Shown in pieces: positions 12,101 to 26,355 of a stretch of 64,000 nt of DNA. Position numbers and translations under genes: made by a program. This DNA comes from Luscinia megarhynchos (lineage: Eukaryota > Chordata > Aves > Passeriformes > Turdidae), in contig JAPFBE010000002.1 in the NCBI GenBank assembly GCA_034336665.1, positions 82,963,905-83,027,904 of the forward strand. The letters are read 5' to 3'. Every line of letters begins with the position of its first letter. The stretch's first letter is position 1. Below the pieces are notes generated by a model. The model worked only from the letters and a program-made list of their open reading frames with translations. It was not told the DNA's origin and ran no database searches.

Positions 12101-15100
12101 CACCCTGGTAGTTGCAGAGGACTGGGAAACAGTGACTGGTTTTGGAAGCAGATAGGGTGAGAATCAAAAGGGACATGTAATCAGTCCACAAGTATTTTGT
12201 TATTTGTTGTGTTTTTCCTGTTAACTCAGCTAAGATTATAGCATTTAGAATACTGTGTGACAACACTGGCTTGAACAATTGAAGAATGGATGCGTTAGTA
12301 TATTGAATCATATGTGCAGCACAGCATTATTTAATGCACTTAAGGTGCAATCCAGTATAATAAATACCAAATAACAAATACCTAATGAGAGATATTGGTG
12401 ACTTTATTTTTTAAATTGGCAAGTTTCAATTATGAATTCTGTATTCAGCAGTTCATTGAAAAAAATATTTTGATTTTCAAAGCGGCAGTGTTATTCTAAA
12501 CCTTCAGAAGCCACTTTACTTATTTTCTCTTAAGACATAAAAGATAAAAGTTGGAATGACATAAATAAACCAACAAAAAATTATCACCAGGAACAACTGC
12601 ACCTCCTTTCAAAAGAACTGACTTTTGCTGAGGGTAAAAAATTTAATGTGACGTGTGATACTATATTTATTCTCAAAATTGCACAGTTCAGGATGGTTCA
12701 GAGTGAGAAAGGAGAACTGGATGTTGTTGTTGTGGAACAAAGGGCAAAGTCCTCTCTCAGTTGTGACCTTGACTTTCTGCGTTCAGCTCAGTGAGATCAG
12801 CTTACCATTGGATTTAAACATTTGGGTTTAGGTTTAATTGCTGCATTTCATTTTTAGGGTGCTTTACCACACAGAAATGCTGCAGTAAACTCCGTATGCA
12901 GTCACTCAGCTCTTATTCATCAACATGGCAAAAGTAAGAATGGATATCTTAATAGCTTTAGACCTCATTCTGATCTAATTGTAGAATGTGTCGTTCTTTA
13001 AGCATGTTCTAATGGAATCTGAGAAACCCCAGAATCAAATATTCAAAAGTGTGGTCCAGGGTAAAAGCTAAAAAGATATTTGGGTAGGCAGACATAATAA
13101 TGATTAAAGCCTGTGTTTGGAAAGCTGTAGCTCTTAGTTTTTCCTGCAGTCAGCTGATTACCTTAGACATTCTAAAATAGCTGTGTAGAGGACATTTGGT
13201 TCCTACCCCCCTCTCTCCTGACAAAGAATTCGGAGTGTTCTGAATCTGCTCTTTAATTGTCATGGTTGATTCCAAAAACTATTTTTAATCTATAGCATAT
13301 TAAATCATATTCACGGGGAAGATGCTTGCATATGCCTGTTTTGGCAGTGTGGGCAGCCAGTCCAGCATATACATTGCATCTTTTATGATATGTTCCAAAA
13401 AAAGTCAATCAAATTGTCCCATCATAGCTTATTCTTTCCCTTTGCTCCCTTTTGTGTCTCAGAACTTTTAAGCAATGTATTCAAGGTGAAAACCTTGAAC
13501 AGCTGACTTCATAACATGCTTTTGGGGATTACGGTAGAAAAACTTCACAGTATTTTACATAACTTTAAGTAAATATTGCAGGATTACATTTTGCCTTATT
13601 TATTTTATAAAACAATATTGTCTGATGTATTTTCAAAGATTGGGGATAAAGCTGTGAAAATCGTATTTTACTAAGAGAAAATACTTGGGGTGGGCTTCTT
13701 CAGGTCTTTGCTGCTCTGATTTTATGGCAGTATAAATGCATTGATTTAAAAAGATGCTTCATCAGCATATACCCATGATGATGGACTATTTTGGATAATT
13801 TAGAAAGATAATATAATGTATACACTAGGGACATACTGTTCCAGAATGTCTTGTGTATGCATTTTGGGCTGGGTGGTTCAGTCCAGGAGACTGAATTTCA
13901 AATTACATCATTGTATGAAAAAAATCTTTCATTAAGTTATCTGAACTTTGATACTTCCAGCGTGGTGCCAAAATTACTAATCAGTTAATAAATCTTTGGC
14001 TTGCATATATAAACAGACACTACTTCTCATAAAAAAAAAATAAAATAAGAATGTCTGGAAAGGCACTCAGGATACACATCCAGTCAGAGTTTTCTTAAGT
14101 TGACCACAGTCCAATTTTCAGGGCTTGTGTAATGCAACATTGTGAATGCTTCATATAATTTGTTGCTATATGATAAAGTATGTATAATACTAACATTTTT
14201 TTACATAATGGTTTGACTGTAGTGATTTCTACTATGTTATTTTTATTGACTTATTCTCAGGAAGAACCTCCATTTTCCCCTGAGAACTTCTCAGCATTCG
14301 ATACTGACTATTTTTCAAAGTTTTGTATTGGATATCAACTTTCCATGGAATTTTTCTTTAGGAGGTGCTCTCTAAATATCTGACTATTTCTAGCAGCCAA
14401 AAAAGAAAAAAAACCTGCAATGAAACAACAGATATTTTGGTGTGTTGCCTTCTGATAAGAGCTATCATTTAGTTTAATTATTATATGCGTAACACTTTAG
14501 CCATCAAATTTTGAGCTTCTTCCAAGGAAATTATTTTCTCTCATCTTGTCCTACTAGTCATTATTTTAATAGTTGCAACTTTGTGGTTTTTTTCCTATAT
14601 CGTCATGCCACAATGTATGAGTCATCGAAGAACGGTGTGATCAAGTAGTTGACAGGATGTAAAATGGGTATAAAGGTGCCAGAAGACATCTTCAGGGGAC
14701 CCTGAAGAAGTGTCCTTGCATATAGCTATGGTACCTTTAAATATATTACCTGCAAAGCAGTGGGCAGTCAGGAGTGTTGGAGTCTTTTCTACATGATGCA
14801 CAGAGTAAGCTTCAGGTTTCTTTTATGCTTTTCTGTAGGAATGCATCTGATTATAGAAAAGTCAATCTTCTTGGATTCTGCCTCTTGTCAATGTACCCTG
14901 CAATGGCATATGTGTATTGACAACCATGATCTAATAGATTCTGTTGCTCAACTGATTCATTGGTCTCACATTGCTCAGTGTTCTGAATACTGGGAAGATC
15001 AGTCAAGAAATTAAATACTCCAATAGTACTAAGAAACTGATCTTTCCTGTTAAAAAGCCTCTTGCCATCTGTTTGCTTTTAAATTTTTCTCATATAAGAG

Positions 15101-18100
15101 ACCATAATGGCTTGAATTTTTCAGAAAGCACATCACAGTACTTCCACCATTTTTCAGCTTCTAGGATCATTGCCCTATAAAAGTGCTGTGTGTTTCCCAA
15201 AGCTTGGACATATCTTGATACTCATCTAAAGAGAAAAAATGATATATTTTTAAAAGAAAAATGCTGACCTAGTTAGTGAGGCTGAAACCATTCATTAATT
15301 AGAAGTCATAATTGCAATTACATGGTAAAATTAATTTATCACGAAAATAATCCTATCAGTTTTCCTTTTTGGAAAATTGGAACCAAATGATTTTAGCAGC
15401 CCGTATTGCTTAAGGCTGATATTACAACGATACTGGTTTAGAGTGAATAAAGTAATCAAATTCTATTTTCAAGATCTGAAATTCTGAGACTGTGTCATAG
15501 ATAGTTTATGTATTATATGAGATTCACTTGAGTTGTAATTTTGTAATTACATATAATGTATAAAGCATATATGCACAGATAAATGCATAAAAGGAATATA
15601 GTGTGTTGAAATTTTAAGAGTGAATTGAAGATAACACAGCTCATAATATATAGAAAAATTCATGTAATATGGCAAGTATGCTATAGCGTGTGAGACTGAG
15701 AATACCTTTTCTACTCTCAGGCTATTTAGACTTCCTTGATACTCAAGTGTTAATGTACATTAAATGGAATTTAAGGTCCAAGGTGGACCTCAGGCAGCCC
15801 TGGCAAGAAGTAATCCTTGGGGATACCACTTTATGTATACATTTACAAAGATGTTTTAAGCCATGAAATATAGTCCTTTGATGACATCATAACTGTGAAA
15901 TATGACATTATTTTGCTCACCAGCAGTCAGAGCTTTTCTTTATCTATATTAAGCAGTATGTATGCATAAATAAAGAATACCAAATACTGAAGCTGACTGC
16001 TGTAACCCAACATGGCCATCTTCAACTGAAGTACTCCTCACTCTCTGCTGCCCTACGGATGTCAGGGAACTACTTGTAGAGTATCTTGCTGTCAAATTTA
16101 ACAGTGTCTTCTCTCCAGAAATGAAGTAATAGGTGTGTGGATTCGGTTAGACAGCTATATGTCCAAATTTAGCAATTATTTGTGCTTTCTTAAATTTTAA
16201 CAGAGGGCAGAAAATTATTACTTTACGTCAATCTAGTCTTGGTCTTTTAATTTAAGGATCTCAAATATATAATTAAAATTTCTGGTCCTGTTGAAGTAAA
16301 TAGAGAAGTACACATTGATGGCAATGGTGTTAATACCTAGTCTGTAATGGCTAGCTAATGCATGAATACATTTAGCACTTGCACAAGACTCACAAATGCA
16401 CTCTTCAGGAGAAAGATTGTTAGGCACAGTCACCAGGGGAGTGTTCATTTTCTTGCACTTTGTTATTGAAGGGGGAGAAGAACAAGTACACTTTTAGGCA
16501 TCTGAAAATATTTTAGGTCTCCCTGAAAGTCTTCACTGAAGAGTGCAAGAAATACATGCCTAAATCTATCTGTCCAGACTAACGTGGCATTTGAAGATAG
16601 AATCAGTAAGTCTTATTTTTTCTCTACAAGTAGTAAGAAAAAAAAAATTACTTTCAGAAAAACACTTCTGGTCTTCTAGGCTCTGATCTTGTAAAATATT
16701 TAAAAACTTATATTTTAATGTGTGTGAGCATTCCATTTAAAAAAAGAACTAGCCACATATATGAAGTTAAGCACAAACATGTTTGTAGGACTGTGGCCTT
16801 AGCTCAGAAGCTCTTCCAGGAAGGAGATGCCATTATCATGGTTCTTTCTACATACTCAGCAACCTGCCAGACTGCATTGCTTAATAAGGATGCAAATCAA
16901 AGCAATACTAAAGACCCCTTTCTACTCTGGAAATATAAAAAGGTGGACTAAATTATTTCCGTGCCAAGAAAATTTCAACTGGACTTCATATTGTAGCTGC
17001 TTCAGTTCCTGTTAATTACAGAATATTGTTTCATGGATTTGCTTGATTTTCTAATTTACTATTTTGAAACAGATTTTTATTAAAATACATAAGATGTTTT
17101 AACTTGCATATGTTTCGTGAAGTAAATATTTTTCTTGTCCTTTGAGAAACAGGAACTAAATCTTGAGGCTGCTGTTCATTTCATAGTCACTTTATTTTCA
17201 GTGGGATAATAAGGTCTAACATCATATGGTAATTTTTTAAATAGGAAATTCATTTGGATTCTGCAGAGCTTTCTTATTTATTTTAAATTTTAAAAATGCT
17301 GTCACGTTTTGTAGCTCGTATTATGTCTATGTATACGGTCTTGTGGTGTCATAATGCACAAGAGTCCTGAACTTGTTTTATTTTTTCTAGTGGTATGAAT
17401 TTACTGTAACTGTGTATATTTTGCTGTAACTGTATATGGGAATATACCAATATAAAGAATTGAGAGAAGAAGATATTTAAATACTGTGCAGGGATAGAAA
17501 AGGATTGTGATACATAATGTCCGAAATGTTCCTAAGAACAAATCTTTACTTAAAGGAGCTAGTTGTGAGTTTTGGCTTTTACAGTTTTGGTTTTTTAAAA
17601 TTAAAAATACCATAAATATGTCTGTAAGGGATATCCTGAAATACCCTGTGGGAAGCATCAGTGGCTCTTAGTTTCTCCTTCTGAAGATCAGTTGTATCTA
17701 CTGCCTATTGTTTTAATTATTTAGCTAACTCCAAAGAGTATTTTAAAATTATGATTGTAGCTAGATGTCTTTTTCAAGCATCAGCTGATAAATTAAAACT
17801 TACCTTGGCAGTTCAGGGGAATAAAAGAAAATATACCCTTTTAAATCTCTTATTATCTCAGTGCCAGTTACTTAACTGTGGTGCATCCTATTTTATTTTG
17901 ATCAACATTTTTCTTCAATTTTTCTTTCATGCAGACACTTCCTACTCTTTTACTTTTGCTTTCCTTATGCAACATTTGTAGAAATAAAACGAGTCCACAT
18001 ACATTGTTTTTTTGTTTGCCTTATGGCTATGCATTTTGAGGAAGCAGGCATGAGATTATTTAACTGAACACTTTTACTTCACATGAGAACAGTAGCAGCT

Positions 18101-18779
18101 CAGTTTGCATGTGCTTCTCTCGTGTGATCGTGGCGTGGTGATGCTTCCCTGCTGTATTTGTCCTCCCCAGCTCTCTGCCTGCACTTGTGCTCTCCTTCCT
18201 TCATCCCTGCAGATGGTCACAGCACCGGAGCTATCGAGGTGAAATCCAGCAGAGCTTAATGGGGCAAAAGTCTTTACGTGTTGGCTGCTTAAAAACAATT
18301 AACAAAATATGTGTGCAGCAAAGAGGCAATTTCTCCAATGTACTCCTACATATGCTGAAGAAATGTCATTTTCCTTTTCAAGTTTTGTTTACTAAATAAA
18401 AAGGAAAGCATTTTGTTCCTGTTCCCTTTTGATAATTCATAATTTTTGATAATCTCCTTTTATATTCTTGGTCTGATTTTGTTCATGTCCTTCATTTTCA
18501 CTTTGCTCTGTGTTAATTTCTTTCTATCATTCTTTCCTTTGATTCTATGAAAATCCTTTTTCCATGTGGTGTGTCTTTCATGCATTATAATTATAAAATA
18601 TTTCTCTTTTCTCTTCAAGCACTGCAGTTTTATTTACCTGGCTTTCTAAGTTTAGGTATAGTGTTTCCTACAGTATTTATCAAAGAGAATACTGGAGGGA
18701 TGTGTACACTATTGCTGCTCTTGGCTCGCTGTATTTTCAAATAGCATCTGCTCGTGTTAATTTGATTTTTTTTCCTCAG
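9161..18779. other. intron 3, no gene seen
   Basis: AT-rich intron with no recognised exon or LINE. The longest open frame is 158 codons on the minus strand (11207-11683). It lies in a less AT-rich patch, shows no known domain, and shares the region with other partly open frames, so it is not called. An A-rich run lies at 14029-14048. Confidence 0.55.
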
Positions 18780-19260
18780 CTATGTATATAACACACGCAT
18801 ATGTATCATCAATTCAGTGAAAACACCACGGAGAAAATGAATTTTATGAAATTGGGAGGAAGTTTGCAGCAAACAGTGGATTATATTGGTGTTATATAGC
18901 TATCTCATCAAAAGGTAGCAAATGCGCAGGACCTTTTGCGCTTTTCAATTTGAAAGAAAATTATTTCATTAGAAAAAAAAGAACCATCACTCTGGATGTT
19001 GGAGAATGCCAGAGCCTGATGAAACCAGCTGAAGAGACAAACTGAGTGTACGGATGCAGATTAGCCTTCAGAAGATGAGGGTGTAAAAGGGATTTAATGG
19101 TAGGATGGATTATAGAAATCCTTGTAACAATGTTAAATAATTATAGTTCCAGCCGAGATCAAAGCAGTGCTGATTGAACCCCCTCAAGCTGTTAACACGG
19201 AGTATCTTGAAGGAAAAAAAAAAAAGGAGGAAAAAAACCCTCTGAGATTGGTCAGCCTGT
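18780..19260. promoter_or_regulatory. candidate conserved non-coding block
   Basis: Mixed-composition sequence without repeats. It contains a near-palindromic stretch (CAAATGCGCAGGACC, then TTTTGCGC), retained CpGs, TAATTATAG and a GTTAAC site. This texture is typical of conserved intronic regulatory elements, but conservation was not tested. Confidence 0.2.
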
Positions 19261-19540
19261 GCTGACAGTGTCCTCTGATCTGGGGAAGTTCTGGCTGTGT
19301 TGAAGGTACAACTTGTGGGGGAGGGAAAATAGAGAGAAGGATTTATCAGTCCGAGTAGCCTATTTTATGAGGGGGTTGTTGTTTTTTTAAGGGAAGAGGA
19401 AGGGGTTACTACAATCAATGCTACCAGAGTTCACACACTTACTGAAATTGCAGTAAACTTTACAGTTGGCTTCTTTCCATATTGGAAAAAGGATTAAATT
19501 TCTTTAGCAGAGCTCTGGTCTGTAACAGAAAATTATTACA

Positions 19541-19579
19541 CTTTTTTTTTCCCCTCCCCCCCACACCTTCCCCCCACTT
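19541..19579. repeat. T/C-rich low-complexity tract
   Basis: A T run followed by C runs on the + strand, including two runs of six or more C. The complementary strand carries G runs. Confidence 0.85.
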
Positions 19580-20033
19580 TTAGACTAAGATTCCTATATA
19601 CATACCTGCCCAGCAACAACTATTAGTAGTGATAACTGGAAGAATGCCTTTGTAGTAGTGGTATTTGGCTGCAGGCAGGGAGTACCGTTGCTATGCCCAT
19701 TCAACAGCATTAAACATTTATTCTCATTGCCTTGCCTTCCTGGCATTCATGCCTGGAGCATTATGCTTGTGCCTCTGTTAATAAAACGAGGGAAGTCAAA
19801 GTTAAATACTTATGGATTGGTGGCGTAGTAACGTGGCATTGCCAAAGCTTTTCCTTTTATGTAGCTGTCTCAAAAATGCGTCATGTCTCGTTTGTTGCAA
19901 AAGATAATTTATGACTTTGATGAGGTTGAGGTGTATTTCCAGTGATGGTGTGTTCAGTTCTAACTAGAAAACTAGAGGGTGCATTAGCTGAGTAATAAAA
20001 AACAAGGGTGGAGATGACTGGAACTAAATTGTG

Positions 20034-20175
20034 GAATCATAGAATGGTTTGGGTTGGAGGGGGCTTATTTTTCTCCTGCTAGATCAGGTTACTCAAAGCC
20101 ACATCCAGCCTGGCCTTGAACAGTTCCAGGGATGAGGCACTCAGTATTAGTTTGTTGCCCAGCTCTGTGCTGGGA
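20034..20175 (-). mobile_element. CR1 LINE 3' fragment
   Basis: It begins at GAATCATAGAATGGTTTGGG, the antisense of the CR1 terminal octamer repeat and 3' UTR, and continues through CACATCCAGCCTGGCCTTGA. Read on the minus strand it encodes LELFKARLDVALSNL, which matches the C-terminal end of CR1 ORF2 (pattern LEIFKSRLD.VLGNL). The copy is strongly 5'-truncated, as is usual for CR1. It is the best-preserved CR1 tail in the window, so probably the youngest. Confidence 0.92.
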
Positions 20176-21668
20176 TGGCAGGTGAGTGAGAATGACCATT
20201 TGCTGAATGGACACCAGGCTGGTGGACATCTCTCTCCCTCACTCTCTCCCCCAACCCGTTCTTTCCCCCTCCTCACTCTCCTATGACTGTATTTTTGAAC
20301 AAATATGAGTACTTTGTTTCCGGGGTACTCCAGTCTGCTAAATGCCAGTCAGAGTGTGTTAATGAACTGCCCTAGATTTCAGAGAATAATGATGCATGTC
20401 AAAACCCTAAACCTGGTCTAAAATCCCTGTGTAAGAAGCTGCAGTGATATTTTCCAAATGTTGTAGGTAAAAGCTTGTATCAAAAGCTATTACTTTTTTA
20501 AAATTCAAAGATAGCTTTGGTTAATGAACTGTAGTATGAGATCTGTCTAGGGACTTTGTTTACCTGTTAACTTAGGTAAGGTGGTATTTGCTTAAATTTT
20601 GAGTGGAAGTTTATGTTGAGGGGGCCTTAAATAACTCTGTGTGCCTTGGGTACGGGATTAAGAATTTTTAATGGCAGCATCTTCAGGATCTATGGGGTTT
20701 TCTTTAAAAGTGTGACAGTCTTTGCAGACATTATGAAGTATCCTTAGATGTCCAAGTTAGATGTACAGGTTCTGTGTCTATTTTCCTGGCCAAATCCTGT
20801 GGAAAACATGGAAGTGTGTGTTCTGATGATCTTCTGGGGCGTTTTCCCACCATGTGGGGTTTAATCATGTAGAAAATACTGCAGAAAATATTGAGCTTTT
20901 CTGTTGAAAATGTGACCTAAGACAAGATAGAAATGATTTTGCAGTAATTATTGAGAGAACTTGGCCAAGATCTGCAAAGCTGTTTAGGTGTCTAATTATT
21001 GGCTATTTTGTAGTTTGTAAAGTTAAACATATCTGTGGGAGCAGGGTTTAGTTTTTAATCAAACTGTAAGTTACACTGCTGGATAGAAACAGATAATTCC
21101 ACTTAGTGAGCTTTGAGGTGGTATGCTGGTTCAGAACTACCTGGCATCAATTAAACAAGGGTTTTAAGTGTGAGTTTACCTGGGATTGTGGAGTCTTGAA
21201 GTCCTGGACAAGGATCTCTCAATTCCATTTTATTTAGGGGCAATTTGAAGAAAGGAGTTGATGCTGTTTGGATATACAGATCTGTTATTTCTACAGTATT
21301 ATTTTGGGTATAGTGAAAACTGATGTGATAAATGGTTTGGAGAAGAAATCACCATGTCAGCCTGTGCTAATGGCTGAACTGTCAGAGTTTTTTATACTGG
21401 AAATAGGAAAGAATAATTTCTTTTTGAGACCAAACATAAGTTTTTTGAATTGGCAGCAAACCTGGTTAAGACTCTTTATGTAGTGTGGTTTAATTTTGAG
21501 TCTGATTATATGCAGTGTTTGTAAGAAGAGAGAAAAGGAAGAGTTTCTGAAATAGTATTTTTAAGGACAATAGTTGAAGGCAGGAGGGGAGGATAAAGGA
21601 AGCCCTAGCAATGTTTCTTATGTTGAGGAAGAATTTCATGGTCTCTCTTTAGAGAATATGCAGAATCC

Positions 21669-21710
21669 TTTCTTTTTTTTTTTTTTTTTCCTTTTTCTTT
21701 TTTTCCTTCC
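21669..21710. repeat. T-rich low-complexity tract
   Basis: About 40 bases of T interrupted by a few C, including a long uninterrupted T run. Confidence 0.9.
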
Positions 21711-23521
21711 ACTGTCTAGGATTCTGCTGCTGCTATGAAAAATGAATAATAAAATTAGGAATCAATGTAAAATCTTAAGTTCTCTCATCATTACTTTCTT
21801 CTGCATGGCAGAGTCATTCTGTATGATTCTTTCTTTCTTGTGTCAGGTTACCAAACAAAGAATTAAAAAAAGAAAATTTTCCTCTTCCTCACCATCAGTC
21901 TTCCCTATTGCTTTCTAACCCTTCCTGAAATTGCAGAGGAAGAGTTAATAATGGAACTAACTCTAGTGAGTGTTACATACCTATTCTCACTTCTTCTTCA
22001 CACTTTAAAACCCTTCACAGAGGATTTTAGAATGGGAAAATGCTAAATCAGCTCTTTCCCTGTCCTTGGCTTCTGAGCTTTTTTTGTCATTGTGCTATGG
22101 AAAAAAGGATCAGACTCCAAACCTTTAAGCAGTAGCTGCATTTGGAAATAATCTAAAGTAAAGAGATGTCTTTGTGCAATAAGGAACACCATTGTTCCCC
22201 ATTGTGTTCTGAAATGACAAATTTCCCCTTGACAGTAAATTTGAAATCAGATAACTGAGATTCACTGGATGATTTTTATCTCCAGAGTCCATGTAAATTT
22301 GTTGTATGCAGTGTGTTGTTTATAGTGTTTGTAGGAGTATGGTACAGCTCAGAGTTATATCCAGCCTTATGTGGATAATTTGAAGATCTGGCATTTAATG
22401 TTACCAGAGGGGAAAAATGCCTGATTAGTCTTAAAAATTTCCTGGTTATTTCCAATTGACATTATTATTTTAAAGCTAAATTGTTCTCCATTTTAACATA
22501 ACTTTCTACATTTTTATTTAGATTGTGCTTACAATATGAATGGTTCTAGATGTAAGTAAAATATATGTGATGGAGAGGGCAACCTTCCCCCTACTGCATA
22601 TCCTCCCCCTCCAACCACTATTTGTACTTCCAGGCATGAAAATAGAGTATATAGATTCTAGTTGCTGCTCAACGTCTGTGGAGACACTGGAAAAGAAGCT
22701 CTTGGTGTTGATGTCCCTTTCTTTATTTTTTTGCTCTTATTTATCTTTTATTAAGGAACAAAGAAGAGGAAACAAAAAATTTTTAAGCCTTGGTTAAATA
22801 AGTGTATTTGAGATCATTATGGTTGGTGTGTTTCATCCATTGAATATAGAGATAAATACATGTAATACTTTTTGTATTTGATACTTTTCAAGTATGAAGA
22901 TTATCATAGACATTAAAAATAAAGCAGAAAGTCAAGCAGTTGCTCATAAATTCCAGATTTCTGGATGTTTTAGTTTGTTTCTAAAATTTTGCTAGGAAAA
23001 AATCTGTTTTATGAAGAATTAGTTTCCTTGTAAATTGATATTATAGGACTTTGATAATATCTGAAATCTTTATTTGAATATCTTGCATTGTGTAGTGTCC
23101 TGCCCTTTTTGGTACTTTATATGCAGCTATAAACTAACGTCTCTCATTCAGGTTTAAAGATTTCCTGTTATAGTATAAATTATAATCAAAATTACACAAC
23201 ATTGATTGGAGTACAAGCCAAAAGGTACTTTCCAGTCTCAAAACCATAATTTAAAGCTATTATTTGAAGATGGAGTTTCAGCCACTGTCGTTCGTTTTAA
23301 GACTTTTTTCTTTTAACTAATACTTGTTTACATTTCTAACACAGGCACCAATTTAAGCCTTTCTGAGCACAAGTTCTAAAATTTATTTTCACAAATTTCC
23401 CAGAATATTTCACTGTGCGCTAATTGTAGTAATTTCAGATGCTCAGGTCACGTGTACATGTGGATGTTTGCCCATTGTAAGGACAGAGCATGCATCAACT
23501 TTTTATGTTTTCCTTATTTAC

Positions 23522-23556
23522 CACACACACACACATACACACAGACACACACATAC
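23522..23556. repeat. (CA)n microsatellite, imperfect
   Basis: CA dinucleotides with occasional T and G interruptions over about 35 bases. Confidence 0.9.
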
Positions 23557-26152
23557 AAGTGGACAAATTGAAAAACATTACCCTGTGATTTTTTTTTTGT
23601 TTGTAGTAAAATCTAAGCAACACTAAATATCTATTTTGTCCATATGATTTTTAAGAATTCTTTTTAGGTCACCTGTTAATTTATGAATTCTCAGTAAGTG
23701 AACTAGGACAGACACTAGGAAGAACAAAGGCACAGCTAAAGACTTAGTCCTCAAGCCTGATGTAGTTTTGAGAGTCTATAGTATGATATACTGACAACCA
23801 TGAAATCCCACTGTACTTAGCACAGATATAGTTCATATCAGCTTCATAATGCTGCACTTTAGTAATAATCAATGTATATAGATTCAGTTTTAATACAGAA
23901 ACAAATCAGCAAGCCTTTTTTCTGTACTAAATTCCCGTGTTTGTAAAGCAGAATGCAAAGAATGGCTATGGTTTATTTCTTATAATTATGAATTTAATTT
24001 TGAAGTCATGCCTAGCTTTATCTCAGATGTTTCTCTTCAGTGAAGTACCACTGCCTCCTCCCCACCCCAGTCTTCACCTTTGGTTTAATTATGCTTTTAC
24101 ATCAAGTTAGGTGGTTTTCTTAAATTTTAATTTATCATTGAACTTATCTAATTCAAGGAATAATATGAGTTGCTCACTCACTTTGAGCTTCACTTAAATA
24201 TCTAGTCCTCAGGTACTTGTTCAGACACAGAGTTAGGGAAGAACTGATGTGGTTTCATTTACAGCCATGCACAAAGCAGTAGGACGTCTCACTGCCACCT
24301 TCAAATGGGAGTCATGATGCTGTTGGCTCAACAACAAATTTAGGTCCTGACTTAGGATTTTGGTTACACTTAAATAATACATATTTCTGAAGATTTGATA
24401 ACTTGGACATAGATAATAAAGGTATTAGTACAGACAAATCCTATAGATGTCCCTTTTCTCCCAATAGACTCTTCACTGTAGCCCTCTTTGTAAGTGGAAG
24501 GTTAATGGGGAAATATTTGTGATGTAGGTTCTTCAGGAGGAAGCTATCAACGTGTTGCCACTAGAAATAGCATCTTCCAAGCACTGAGGAGAGGGTTTTT
24601 AGATTGTGGTGCTATGTAAAACAGTAAATGCCCCTGAGGTTCCTGAGCAGGTCTAAGGGATGACTGGAATTGACTTTCTGGTCTGCTGAAGCTGGTGAAA
24701 ACTAAGGCTCTTTATAGTGGATGTCTCTCTGAATCTGCTCTCTGAATTGGATGTTTTTCTAAATCTGCTTTGCCACTGCTGCATCTTGCAGAAGAGGCTG
24801 CTGTCTAGAATGTGGTGGAGTGGAATTTAAAGAGAACAAAGCATCTAAGGAGTGAGGAGGCCCTTGAGGTATAATGGAAAGGATTTGTCTCTGCTGGCAC
24901 ATGAAGTATTCAGACCTGTGTGAAATAACTACGGAGTGCAACCTATATGACATTATACTTTTTGTGTTTCTCCTTTGGACACATCATCTAAATCATCACT
25001 AGACCACCTCAGCAGCTGTAACTACCTAGTTTTTCACTTTGCCTTGCTCAGTGGCTTGCTTTGGCTCAGGAGAGCTAACAGGGGGCTGACAGAGTTGTGG
25101 AGATCTACATTTCCTTTCATGATTCAGAAGTCTGCAGCAACTCAGTCAAAAATAAAAGAATCCTATAAGCAAATAAAATGTGAATTGAATGCAAGGTTTC
25201 TGATTTATCTAAAAGCATTCGCTAAAAGTACTTCATTTCTTTTACTGCTGCAATAAAATAATTTTACAGTTTGTAGCATATAACTTACAGGAGTGACAAA
25301 TTTGGTACTTAAAAAATATTTAGGTTAAAAAAACCTGTCACTTCCAGTAAGTCATTTTTAGAGTGTAATCACTTTAATTCTCCTCTCTAATTTTATCACC
25401 AAGAGACAAGCTCCAAGCCCCCTAACCTCCTGTAAAAATCTTTGTGCTGCTGCTTGTGGTAGCTCCCAGTCAGAGTGACAGAATGGGGATCGAGCCTGGC
25501 ATGGCTGATCGAGGAAGGAGGAAAACATGTCTTAGTATCTAGCAGTCTACGTGTAGATAAACATCGTTAATGTCAGGTCACTTGATGTCTAAGTTTAACA
25601 TAAAACAGTAACTTGTCAGAAAATACATCATGAAACTTATGACATGTCCTACTTGGACTGGAAAAACTGTAAGCATGTGGTGACAGTAATATTGCACTGG
25701 CACAGTTATTGATTTAAAGAGTTGTTTGCAGCCCTGCAGAAGACAAGCTATTTGAGCTTTACTCAGGGTATCTGTTCTCTTAGAGTGGTCTGGCATAGTT
25801 ATAACACAGCAGAGCATGGTTTGCATTGTAGTGTTACAGATCAGCATCACTGAGCCACAGCAACCTGTGAGGAGGGGAGGACAGTCTTAGTTCCAGCATT
25901 GCTGGAGTCCAAACCAGACATGTTGTCTCTCTTTGTTTTCCCCACTGTGATCTTCAGGCATTAAGCAGCTGCCAAAACTGAGAAACTTATTAGTCAACCA
26001 TTCAGGAGTTAATTTCAGTTGGATTCATTTCTTATTATTAATTATTTTATATTCTATTGGAAACTTCATCAGAAAACTCAGGATATGCTGGAAAAAATAT
26101 ATAAGAAGTAAAAAGAACAGAATAAGTTGAGATAAAAATTTTGTACTGGATA

Positions 26153-26355
26153 GAGTAATGGAATTGTTAGGATTGAAAGGGACCTTAGAGACCATCTACT
26201 TCCAACCCCTCTTCCCTGGTCAAGGACACCTTCCAGTAGACGAGGTTTCTCCAGACCCCATCCAGCCTGCCCTTCAACACTTCCAGGAATGTGTCATTCA
26301 CAGCTTCTTTGGGCAGTCTGTTCTAGTACCACACCACCTTCATGGACCAACATGA
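26153..26355 (-). mobile_element. CR1 LINE 3' fragment
   Basis: GAATTGTTAGGATTGAAAGG, then GACCTTAGAGACCATCTA, CCCATCCAGCCTGCCCTTCA and ACACTTCCAGGAATG follow the antisense CR1 3' end in order. Only about 200 bp of the 3' end is present. It is more diverged than the copy at 20.0 kb. Confidence 0.9.

Larger units (their letters stand above)
20176..26152. other. intron 3, no gene seen
   Basis: AT-rich intron with T-rich and CA low-complexity tracts. A splice-like CTTAG/GTAAGG follows a pyrimidine-rich stretch at 20575/20576. No coding segment is recognised. Confidence 0.55.
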
